Shown here: in pieces, positions 1-10,035 of the stretch
Layout: every line of letters begins with the position of its first letter
How positions within the stretch are numbered: position 1 is the stretch's first letter
Assembly (NCBI RefSeq): GCF_026151205.1
Contig: NC_087079.1
Coordinates: 15,819,445-15,883,444, forward strand
DNA from: Bolinopsis microptera
Taxonomy: Eukaryota; Ctenophora; Tentaculata; Lobata; Bolinopsidae
DNA: 64,000 nt
Reading direction: 5' to 3'
Position numbers and translations under genes: made by a program
The notes under the pieces: generated by a model
Seen by the model: only the letters and a program-made list of their open reading frames with translations
Database searches by the model: none
Told to the model about the DNA's origin: nothing

Positions 1-1042
1 AATATCATTTCCTTTTGTTTGGAAAAGACAGGCACTGACAGCGGTACACTCTACCCATGATTATGGGTTTTGGTCAAATATCATCTCTTTTTGATTATAA
101 TGTCAGGATAATTTACACAGTCGAAACTTCATTAACAAGGAGGTAATTTCGACGATTTCGAAATTCTGCCTTTGAAAACGTTTCCTTGTGTTTAGTTAGG
201 TATATCTGTCGATAACCGACTGAATATGGCACTTTTTACTCATTCAAGTTTGCATTAAATTCATATATAATGCCATTTAAATATCGTGGAAAGCAGAATA
301 TATTCGAAATCACGAATGAGCAAAATTCTCACCTTTCGCACGTGCAAACTTTGAGCGGACGTTGCGTGCGCATACAATATTGAATCACCGTAAATTTTTG
401 CATAGTGGTATTTAATATATGGTTTGATAAGCATGCAAAGTTTCAGAAGATTTCAAGAAGAACTTGGATCACAACGGGACTCCAAAGTTGATAAAAATCG
501 TGAAAATCAAAATTTTTTTGTGATTTTAGCTATTTTAAATCAGTTTGGGCGTGTCCCCACGTGTGCAACTTTTCGATTTTTAACTTTAAAACTAGCCTAT
601 AACACAATTTACACCTTTAAGAAGCAAAATTGAGCTCCACAACCCAAGGGATGGCCCAACACCAGAGAATACTAATTCACAACTTTTGTGTTTTTATAAA
701 ATTATTCTTCAAAAAAGCACTAACTTCAATAGCAAATATCTTTATGAAGGAGCAAGGTAGAAAACTATTCCGGTTGATTTTCGGAATGCTTGAACAATTA
801 TCTAAGGTGAAAATGTCCTCAGATTTTGAATAAAATTACTTCTTAATAGTGTAAAATCGATTTGAAAAGTTGTTACTTTGTCAAAAGTCAAGTTTTAAAA
901 ACACTTAACTTGATGACGTCATCAAGTGATGATGATGAAGTTAAATTATTTTTCAATACAATGTAAACTAAAGCTTAAACGATTATCTTCAAAACCTGTG
1001 GTTCGAGATGACTGTATCGTTTATACTTTTGAATCTACGGAC
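1..1042. other. Intergenic, no gene seen
   Basis: AT-rich sequence with short open frames that show no family signature, no convincing splice pattern and no second copy for comparison. The only motif of note is a TGACGTCA palindrome near 915. I do not support a gene here. Confidence 0.6.
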
Positions 1043-2269
1043 ACTTAAATGTAGGCTACAATTGACTGCAAAAAGCGTCTATACATACATATATATATAT
1101 ATATATGTATATAATTATATATCTTCACGACAATCTGTTGTAAAACAGGGGTTCCAGAAAACCCACTTCCTTCACATAGCCATGTGCCTACGCGTACTGC
1201 GTGACGCGCTTGTTTCACAACGGCGGTCGCGCGCTACTGCAAGCGAGAGGGCTCTGGTTAGAGCAACCCACTTCCCGATACTCCTGAAACATGAATTTTT
1301 TTCTACAGTCGATTTGGACAAGGTCTAGACGCCCTGCAAAGTTTCATATCTCTAACTCAATTTTAACATGGTTTTTAAGGCACCTGAATATGGCGATTTT
1401 GGGTTTTTTACCTAATTTCGTATAACATGCTGGCGCGTATTTTGCGCAAATTTCTTAAAAACCTCCACATAACTATTTCTTATTCCTGTCATCTTTAACA
1501 TTGAATTAGAATGTTTTAAACTTAAATATGCCTGCTGAACTACTTTCGATGAGTCTTAATGCCTGGAAAACAATAAAGGGGATATACTAGTATAGGGGGT
1601 AAATAGTATTGTGAATATAAGGGCGACGGTAATGCTTGCCAGCATTGTGATATGCTGGTAAAATCTCTAAAAAAGTGTGTTTCTAGAGCAAAACGCGCAG
1701 TTTTGCTAGTACCGTAGTTTAACTTTAAGTTAAGTTTTTCCAAATTGTCCAACATTCAAACGACTATCATTTGGCGTCGGCGGGGCCCTTTGTTGACGGA
1801 TGTTACTCGTCCAAATTTCTTCGAAGTAGCGCGCCGTTTTCTTCCCGATGGCAAGTTGCAAGTGCTACGAAGTAGCGCGCCGGGCCAAATCATTAACAAT
1901 GATCTGGCCCATCGATAGCCAGCGCAAAATGTTTGCGATATTACTCGTCAGCTAGCGCTGGCCAGCGCTATCCAGCGTAAAATTGGAAATATTTTTTTCA
2001 AATCCAAGTCCAACTCGGTGCGCATATATTTGTAAAGGTACAGTTATAAACCTACATTTACAATCGTCAGCTAGCGTTGGCTTACTAGCTGGGCGGAGCT
2101 CAACTTACCGGGCGGCGCTCAGCCTGTCATTCCGCCGAATCTCTATTCTAATACTAATAGTAATAGTAATATTGCAAGTATATAGTAATATCGCAAGTAT
2201 TTGATTTTGATACATTGGCATTGCGCTGGCTAGCGCTGGTTTGACCATTGTTAATGGTCTGGCCCGGCT

Positions 2270-2515
2270 TGACGGATGTTACTCGTCTAAATTTCTTCGA
2301 AGTAGCGCGCGCCGCTCGCGCTTTCTTCTCGAAATGTTATGGCCCGTAGCAAGTGCTACGAAGTAGCGCGCGCCGGGCCAGATCATTAACAATTGACAAT
2401 GGTCAAAGCCCGGCGCGCGCTACTTCGTAGCAATTGCCGTCGGGCAACATTTCGAGAAGAAAGCGGCGCGCGCTACTTCGAAGAAATTTAGAATTAGACG
2501 AGTAACATCCGTCAA
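2270..2515. repeat. Long hairpin (inverted repeat) inside tandem unit
   Basis: The block beginning TTGACGGATGTTACTCGTC is repeated inverted, ending GACGAGTAACATCCGTCAA. Arms of about 110 bp carry several copies of GCGCGCTACTTCG and flank a short centre (ATTAACAATTGACAATGG). It looks like a foldback element. The same hairpin recurs in unit 2 at about 4541-4786. Confidence 0.75.
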
Positions 2516-3010
2516 AGCGCTGGTTAGCGCTGGATAGCGCTGGCCAGCGCTAGCTGACGAGTAATATCGCAAACATTTTGCGCTGGCTATCGATGGGCAG
2601 CACTGGCCAGCGCTGGCTATGGTTTAGCGCTGGCCAGCGCTGGCCAGCGCTAGTTGTCGCTATCCAGCGCTAGTTGTCACGACAATTATCGAAAATTTAT
2701 CAAAAATTTGTATTTTGCGCTGGATAGCGACAACCAGCGCTGGATAGCGACAACTAGCGCTGGATGGCGACAACTAGCGCTGGCCAGCGCTAGTTGTCGC
2801 CATCCAGCGCTAGTTGTCGCTATCCAGCGCTATACTAGTTATCGAACTGTTTTCTGCGATGGCCAGTTGCGCTGGCCATCGCAAACTATCGCGTGCGAAA
2901 ACTAGCGCTGGATAGCGACAACTAGCGCTGGATGGCGACAACTAGCGCTGGATGGCGACAACTAGCGCTGGATAGCGCTAGTTGTCGCCATCCAGCGCTA
3001 GTTGTCGCGT
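2515..3010. repeat. AGCGCT palindrome array
   Basis: Dozens of short units such as AGCGCTGGCCAGCGCT (a perfect palindrome) and CTAGCGCTGGATAGCGACAA occur in alternating orientation, so the array can fold on itself at many scales. It repeats at about 4786-5281. There is no coding signal. Confidence 0.8.
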
Positions 3011-3312
3011 TTTGACTATCGCAAAAGAACCGAATGTTTAAATAGAACGCCAATTTTAAATGTCATACTCATAGTACCTTACGTCCTTTGGTCCTTAGTT
3101 TTATTTATCTAGTAGTAATAGTATAATATAGGTCCCAATTCTATTTAATATTATGGAAGGTAAATATTAAAACGAATTAGCCCTAGCACTTAGCAACACC
3201 CCGGAGGTGTTTATAAAACAAAACGCCAGCACGTTCAAGGTTATATCAAAATAACCCCTCGTGCTAAAGCACGTCGGCGTTATTTTCATAATAATCCTTC
3301 GTGCTTCGCACT

Positions 3313-3353
3313 CTTAAATGTAGGCTACAATTGACTGCAAAAAGCGTCTATAC

Positions 3354-3384
<31 letters not shown>

Positions 3385-5583
3385 ATTATATATCTTCACG
3401 ACAATCTGTTGTAAAACAGGGGTTCCAGAAAACCCACTTCCTTCACATAGCCATGTGCCTACGCGTACTGCGTGACGCGCTTGTTTCACAACGGCGGTCG
3501 CGCGCTACTGCAAGCGAGAGGGCTCTGGTTAGAGCAACCCACTTCCCGATACTCCTGAAACATGAATTTTTTTCTACAGTCGATTTGGACAAGGTCTAGA
3601 CGCCCTGCAAAGTTTCATATCTCTAACTCAATTTTAACATGGTTTTTAAGGCACCTGAATATGGCGATTTTGGGTTTTTTACCTAATTTCGTATAACATG
3701 CTGGCGCGTATTTTGCGCAAATTTCTTAAAAACCTCCACATAACTATTTCTTATTCCTGTCATCTTTAACATTGAATTAGAATGTTTTAAACTTAAATAT
3801 GCCTGCTGAACTACTTTCGATGAGTCTTAATGCCTGGAAAACAATAAAGGGGATATACTAGTATAGGGGGTAAATAGTATTGTGAATATAAGGGCGACGG
3901 TAATGCTTGCCAGCATTGTGATATGCTGGTAAAATCTCTAAAAAAGTGTGTTTCTAGAGCAAAACGCGCAGTTTTGCTAGTACCGTAGTTTAACTTTAAG
4001 TTAAGTTTTTCCAAATTGTCCAACATTCAAACGACTATCATTTGGCGTCGGCGGGGCCCTTTGTTGACGGATGTTACTCGTCCAAATTTCTTCGAAGTAG
4101 CGCGCCGTTTTCTTCCCGATGGCAAGTTGCAAGTGCTACGAAGTAGCGCGCCGGGCCAAATCATTAACAATGATCTGGCCCATCGATAGCCAGCGCAAAA
4201 TGTTTGCGATATTACTCGTCAGCTAGCGCTGGCCAGCGCTATCCAGCGTAAAATTGGAAATATTTTTTTCAAATCCAAGTCCAACTCGGTGCGCATATAT
4301 TTGTAAAGGTACAGTTATAAACCTACATTTACAATCGTCAGCTAGCGTTGGCTTACTAGCTGGGCGGAGCTCAACTTACCGGGCGGCGCTCAGCCTGTCA
4401 TTCCGCCGAATCTCTATTCTAATACTAATAGTAATAGTAATATTGCAAGTATATAGTAATATCGCAAGTATTTGATTTTGATACATTGGCATTGCGCTGG
4501 CTAGCGCTGGTTTGACCATTGTTAATGGTCTGGCCCGGCTTGACGGATGTTACTCGTCTAAATTTCTTCGAAGTAGCGCGCGCCGCTCGCGCTTTCTTCT
4601 CGAAATGTTATGGCCCGTAGCAAGTGCTACGAAGTAGCGCGCGCCGGGCCAGATCATTAACAATTGACAATGGTCAAAGCCCGGCGCGCGCTACTTCGTA
4701 GCAATTGCCGTCGGGCAACATTTCGAGAAGAAAGCGGCGCGCGCTACTTCGAAGAAATTTAGAATTAGACGAGTAACATCCGTCAAAGCGCTGGTTAGCG
4801 CTGGATAGCGCTGGCCAGCGCTAGCTGACGAGTAATATCGCAAACATTTTGCGCTGGCTATCGATGGGCAGCACTGGCCAGCGCTGGCTATGGTTTAGCG
4901 CTGGCCAGCGCTGGCCAGCGCTAGTTGTCGCTATCCAGCGCTAGTTGTCACGACAATTATCGAAAATTTATCAAAAATTTGTATTTTGCGCTGGATAGCG
5001 ACAACCAGCGCTGGATAGCGACAACTAGCGCTGGATGGCGACAACTAGCGCTGGCCAGCGCTAGTTGTCGCCATCCAGCGCTAGTTGTCGCTATCCAGCG
5101 CTATACTAGTTATCGAACTGTTTTCTGCGATGGCCAGTTGCGCTGGCCATCGCAAACTATCGCGTGCGAAAACTAGCGCTGGATAGCGACAACTAGCGCT
5201 GGATGGCGACAACTAGCGCTGGATGGCGACAACTAGCGCTGGATAGCGCTAGTTGTCGCCATCCAGCGCTAGTTGTCGCGTTTTGACTATCGCAAAAGAA
5301 CCGAATGTTTAAATAGAACGCCAATTTTAAATGTCATACTCATAGTACCTTACGTCCTTTGGTCCTTAGTTTTATTTATCTAGTAGTAATAGTATAATAT
5401 AGGTCCCAATTCTATTTAATATTATGGAAGGTAAATATTAAAACGAATTAGCCCTAGCACTTAGCAACACCCCGGAGGTGTTTATAAAACAAAACGCCAG
5501 CACGTTCAAGGTTATATCAAAATAACCCCTCGTGCTAAAGCACGTCGGCGTTATTTTCATAATAATCCTTCGTGCTTCGCACT
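3313..5583. repeat. 2.27-kb tandem repeat, unit 2
   Basis: Second copy of the preceding unit, offset by 2271 bp. Its last ~230 bp, from about 5350, is also the outer edge of the left palindrome arm: the reverse complement recurs up to 55689. The right arm has no tandem copy. Confidence 0.85.
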
Positions 5584-5924
5584 CGAAATTATTATCATTA
5601 TATTGAAACATAATCCCTGTTCGTGCCGGCGTAATGTGTGTTATAGTTCAAGTTGATCATTAGTTGATTTGGCTTTTTATTGATTTGGTAGAGACTTTGG
5701 TATAGACTTGAATGTCTAATTTTGTTTATTGAATAGCATTTTTTCCTTTAAGTGTATCAACAATCATTCAAAACTCTTCTCAGCAGCTGTTTAAACCAAA
5801 GAACTGATAACAGATAAAATTAAGCTGATCTAGAAGTCTAAATAACTGTGAAATTGGTGATAAGAACTTGGTGATAAGAGCTTGGTAGTAAGAGTATAGC
5901 TGATCAGAACAGGTGATAAAGGTG

Positions 5925-8900
5925 ATGGGTGCAGAGCAGAGTCACACAAGGAAAAAGGTTAACCAGTCTGAACATAGCAGTGACTCGGAGTCTTACGGCT
6001 CAGGTAACTTTAACTTTAAGTCCTATGATTCAGATACGAGAACTTTGGGTCCCAGGAGGCGGGATTCATGTTGTTGTACGAGGAGAAGGACCCGTTGTCA
6101 CATGAATTTGTTAATTGAAGATGTTAATATTTAGTGGTTCGAGGCGGCAAACAGCATTCCCGAATTTAGGTTGGTATTAGATTTTATGACTTGTTTCTTT
6201 TCTCACCATCACCAATGGTGGTTAACATTATCTGACTTCAGAGGACGGTTTCTCAGAGATGAGCTCAAGGAGGTCAGTGCCAGACTTTACCCTGGCTAAA
6301 AACGTGGCACCTCCCAGCTATACCCTCGATAACATCAAGGGCAACCTGGTGAATAGTTTTATACGCATAATTATCCATAATTATACACATAATTATCCAG
6401 CTTTTCGTTGGTTCTACTCTTATTTCACTGTCTAGGTTTTAGTTCGTGATAATTTGTTATAAAATGTAGACTGTACAATTTAGAATGTAGAATTTAGAGT
6501 TGTTGGACCAAGTGGTCCAGTTAATGGACTCTTTATTCTACAACATGATATTTTAAGAAAATAGCTGTATGATCTATCTCTGTATTTATAATTATGATGA
6601 TTTGTTAGTTAGAGTTTCTTGTGAAACGTTTGTCCTGACCTCAACACAATGAGAACGGATCACTTAAACGGAGGTTCCCACGGCCACAATTTCACTGCAG
6701 TATAGCTAGGATTAGAAATATCTTAATTTCCGAGTAGTTGGGAAGAACACTAAGTTTAAATATTTCTTATTTCAGAGCAGTTTGGGAAGAACACTAAGTT
6801 TAAATATTTCTTATTTCAGAGCAGTTTGGGTCGGAAGCTCTCTACTGCTCACAACAGTGACTCTTACAACTCCCGTAAGTAAACCCTTTTAGTCTTAATC
6901 TTACTCTTTAGATAAAACACATGCAGATCTGAGGGCTGATGATAATATTCAGTAAATTTAGTTAGTAGCTGATGAGTGTGAAACTGTTGAAAATACTGTT
7001 GAAACTAGTGTTGAAACTGTTGAAACTAGTGTTGAAACTGTTGAAACTAGTGTTGAAACTGTTGAAACTGAAGCAGGCTGAAACTAGTTTTGAAACTGAA
7101 GCAGGCTGAAACTAGTTTTGAAACTGAAGCAGGCTGAAACTAGTTTTGAAACTGAAGCAGGCTGAAACTAGTTTCAGTAACTGTTATTTCATAAGAATAC
7201 ATCAGGTGTTGTTGATAGTTGCTGCTTCATTCTGATACTCTCTTGCTATTGGACTAACTCGGCAGCTGTCTGGTTATCTTACTGACAAAACACTGTTTAA
7301 AACACTCTATTGATATATCCAGATAGACAATATCAGGTTCCGTTTAGAGTTCCAGAAATTTTCGCAACCTTATAATATACTACCTTACAAGACATACTTA
7401 TGGCGGCCTAATTTGCGACGACCGAAATTTTGGCGGTCCGAAAATATGGCGAAATTGAACGAAAACCGTCAAATTTCGGACGTCACAGAAAATAAGGGTA
7501 TTTTTCATCATTTTTTGTGACAGTAAGCAGTAAGGAAATTTCTGAAATTCGGTAAAATCATGTTCAAACTTGCCTACCTGCCTGCCTAGGTCGGTCCAGA
7601 TGAAATTCGTGTCAACGCATGTCTCCATTTATCTCTATCACTCATGAGCAGACGTATCATGTGGGGCTCTAAACCAGTATCTTCTTGAAGGACGTCCGGA
7701 AAGGTCTTGTGTGGTCGTCCTCGATACCTTTTGCTGTAAGATGGTTGCCAGAAAAGGAGTTGCTGAGCAGGTTGGTCCTGTAGACGGTAGACATGCCCTG
7801 CAAAACGAAGTCTTCGTGTTTTGATGGTATCAGTCACCGATGGGATATTTCCGTAGAGGACGGAGTTAGGTGTGTGGGATTTCCATGAGATACCAAAGAC
7901 CCTTCGTAGCATTCGTGTGTAAACACCGTCTAGTGCTTTAGTGTCAGCTTTCTTCAAAGTCCATGTTTCTGCGCCATATAAAAGAACAGACTCGACTGCA
8001 GTTCTAAAAATTTTAGTCTTGATCTTTCTAGACATGTCAGATTTCCAGAAAACATCTAGACTTTCAAGTGCTTTCCATGCAAGGCCTTTCCTGACATTGA
8101 TGTCTTTGCTGGTTGAAGCGATGTAGGATCCTAGATATTTAAAGTCGTGGACTTCTTCGAGAGGGTTGCTGTTAATGAAGACCCTATCATCCGAGTTAAC
8201 AGGCCGTGGTAGGTTGTAGGACATGTATTTTGTCTTCTCGATGTTGATGAGTAAACCATACCGGACTGCAATATCATTATCAGAGATACTTTGACAGAGG
8301 CGGCTGTTATCGCTGAAGCTGGGTGTGATTGTAGCTAAGTCATCGGCGAAGTCCAAATCTGCTATGTAATCACAACCTACTTTAAGCCCATCGTGTGGAC
8401 CTATTGCCAGTCTAAGAATGAAGTCCAGGACGATAATGAAGATAAGCGGAGCAAGAACATCGCCCTGTATTAAGACCAGGGGTGTAGGAATGATTTTCTT
8501 CATGGGGGGGCCAAGTTCTAAATATTTTTTGGCGCTTCGCGCCACAGCCTTAATTTTTTGGCGCTTCGCGCCAAAGCCTGAATTTCGAGGGTAAGGATAA
8601 AAGGAAATTGAAGCATGTGCGGTATCGCGATTTTTCACGTTTGCCGCAACAAATGGCGATTTTTCAGATCATGGCCTCACGACAAATCGCGATTTTTTCA
8701 GTTCTTCGTGTCAGATTGCGCATTTTCCTTTAAATCTGAGGACCAAATTTGCGTATTTTCCTTCAAATCTGTGGGCCAAATATTACGTTTTCTATAATTA
8801 GTACATGAAACCGATCAGTATCACATCCACAACCTTCCGAATGTAGGTACGGACTTCAAAAAATCCGAAAAATATATTTTCGGCCCAAAATGATCAGGGT

Positions 8901-9795
8901 AGCATGAAACATGAACAAAAGTAACTTCCAGAAAAACTTTGAAAAATTTTGACTTAGAAAATTTTTGGTCCGAGTCATTCTCGATACGTACCTCTGAAAG
9001 CAGAGCTCCCGCTTCCGAGCTCATATTGCGAAGGGGAGGCCTGCCTTCCGAGATCGCATTACAAAGGTGAACCCTGATCGAGTCCAAAATCGTATATCGA
9101 ACTTCGAAAACCAAAAAAAAATATTTTTGGCTCATAATGATCAGGGTAGCATGAAACATGAACAAAAGTAGTTTCCAAGAAAACTTTGAAAATTTTCGAC
9201 TTACAAAATTTGTTTCCCAAAAATTTGTAGAAACCTAAATTAAAAAATTGGCCCTTTTTGGCCCCTTGCCCAGATTTCATGGGGGGGGGGGGGGGGGGGG
9301 GGGGGGGCGATGGCCCCCCCTGCCCCCCCCGCTTCCTACACCCCTGATTAAGACTGTAAGACTTTCATGTTAGCACATACATGTATTTTAATGCAAATTT
9401 AAACTGTATTGCTTGAAATTCAATTCGTCATTGGTGTGGTAATAATTTGTCCCAAGATGCCAGAATTTATTTATTTATTTTACTTGATATTACTTTTTAG
9501 AAACAAAATAAAGCAGTGAAGGCTCAAGGCACAGTCATTGAAATAAGCTAAAAGATAATGCGACGGATTCTATTACGACGACCGAAATTTTGGCGGTCCG
9601 AAAATATGGCGAAATTTTCGGAAAACCGCCACATTTCGTACGTTATAAATATGTCTTGTAAGGTACCTAACTTTTTACGACACGAGACAGCTTTATGTTA
9701 GGAGACTGAAATGCAGCTCTCTGATTGGTTAGTTTGTGTCACGTGGTTGTCGACTAACTTTCTTATTTTCAGCTCCCAGTTCCTACACAAGACCG
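5925..9795 (+). CDS. Calmodulin-like gene, left arm: myristoylation-type N-terminal module
   Basis: Four exons: 5925-6003, 6242-6348, 6820-6874 and 9773-9795, all with GT-AG junctions and consistent phases (1, 0, 1, 0). The start MGAEQSHTRKK has Gly2, Ser6 and following Lys residues, which fits N-myristoylation plus a basic patch. The rest is Ser-rich, with stretches such as SSDSESYGS and SSLGRKLSTAHNSDSY, and no folded domain. Exon 4 is a 23-nt microexon. The right arm has the same four exons with three substitutions, all synonymous (GGT/GGA, AAA/AAG, ACT/ACC). The module ends in phase 0 (SSYTRP) and could splice to any later phase-0 exon. That the partner is the EF-hand core is inference from phase and strand. 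Confidence 0.7.
6737..6819 (+). repeat. 44-bp tandem duplication of a splice acceptor
   Basis: AGTTTGGGAAGAACACTAAG through TTATTTCAG occurs twice in a row just before exon 3, giving two identical acceptors 44 bp apart. The right arm has one copy. Use of the upstream acceptor would add 44 nt and shift frame, so the downstream site is the expected one. Confidence 0.75.
7010..7180. repeat. GAAACT-based minisatellite
   Basis: Repeats of a GTTGAAACTAGT-type unit followed by a GAAACTGAAGCAGGCTGAAA unit lie in an intron. The right-arm counterpart (about 53970-54060) has far fewer copies. Confidence 0.8.
7586..8476 (-). pseudogene. LINE reverse-transcriptase fragment (C-terminal half)
   Basis: The minus-strand frame encodes the later half of a non-LTR reverse transcriptase. 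It has QGDVLAPLIFIIVLDF (fingers/palm), LDFADDLA (catalytic FADD form of YADD), a KYLGS thumb-type motif, then LLYGAETWTL and RRLRFAGHVYRLQ, typical of the domain before the LINE 3' end. The 5' part is cut by an hAT-like insertion at 8477; a short continuation of the same frame resumes at 9355 on the far side. The endonuclease domain is absent, so this is a dead fragment. The longer open frame that runs on to 8638 is a chance fusion with the inserted element. Confidence 0.85.
8477..9346. mobile_element. hAT-like non-autonomous element nested in the LINE
   Basis: The ends are CAGGGGTGTAGGAA and its inverted copy TTCCTACACCCCTG, and the element is flanked by a perfect 8-bp duplication ATTAAGAC (8469-8476, 9347-9354). 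An 8-bp duplication and CAGGG termini are hAT traits. The 870-bp body has GGCGCTTCGCGCC palindromes, a ~210-bp internal direct duplication (about 8860 and 9100) and a G-run at 9281-9307. No transposase is present. Confidence 0.8.
9281..9307. repeat. Homopolymer G run
   Basis: A run of about 27 G inside the nested hAT-like element. Length is likely unreliable in assembly. Confidence 0.9.
9714..9746 (+). repeat. Dispersed CCAAT/E-box motif
   Basis: One of many copies of CTCTGATTGGTTAGTTTGTG followed by TCACGTG, combining an inverted CCAAT box and a CACGTG E-box. Other copies or variants lie near 10754, 11774, 13075, 27412, 29488, 34331, 36145, 39484, 39516, 50255, 51562 and 52627. They occur in introns of the arm gene and in the spacer. 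Confidence 0.75.
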
Positions 9796-10035
9796 GTAAG
9801 TCTCTGCATTGTTTTCATCATTTTATACGCTCGATGTAACATTGCGTTCATTTTCATACTCATCATTGTTATCAACTTATTGACATGAAATTGCAGGCTC
9901 CATGCCAGCAGATCAATCTTTGATTAAAGTTGTGATATTTGCACGTTGTTGCATACCTTGTAGTTGTTAGCTCCCCGACAATGGCTAAAATGGCGTACAG
10001 AGATAATTTAGGAATTTGTGTTCCGAAAATTTCAA

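Larger units (their letters stand above)
1043..3312. repeat. 2.27-kb tandem repeat, unit 1
   Basis: This is the first of two head-to-tail copies that read as essentially identical; the difference I noticed is two bases in the (TA)n tract near 1090. The unit holds a (TA)n tract, a unique stretch, a 245-bp hairpin and an array of AGCGCT palindromes. Open frames inside it recur unchanged in unit 2 because of the duplication, which says nothing about coding. The near identity points to a very recent duplication or an assembly duplication. Confidence 0.85.
7383..9663. mobile_element. TA-flanked DNA transposon (Tc1/mariner-like MITE type) with nested insertions
   Basis: The termini are CCTTACAAGACATA and its inverted copy TATGTCTTGTAAGG, flanked by TA on both sides. 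The right arm shows the uninterrupted target except for a MULE a few bases away. The 2.28-kb body carries a LINE reverse-transcriptase fragment and, inside that, an hAT-like element. Two direct copies of GACGACCGAAATTTTGGCGG lie near the ends. A TA target duplication is characteristic of Tc1/mariner elements; no transposase is visible, so assignment rests on termini only. Confidence 0.7.

Noticed and set aside
1540-5176. Repeated identical open frames in the 2.27-kb units
   Set aside because: Identity comes from recent tandem duplication; frames cross palindromic repeats and have no signature.
8477-8638. N-terminal extension of the reverse-transcriptase frame
   Set aside because: It reads into the nested hAT-like element, so it is a chance fusion.
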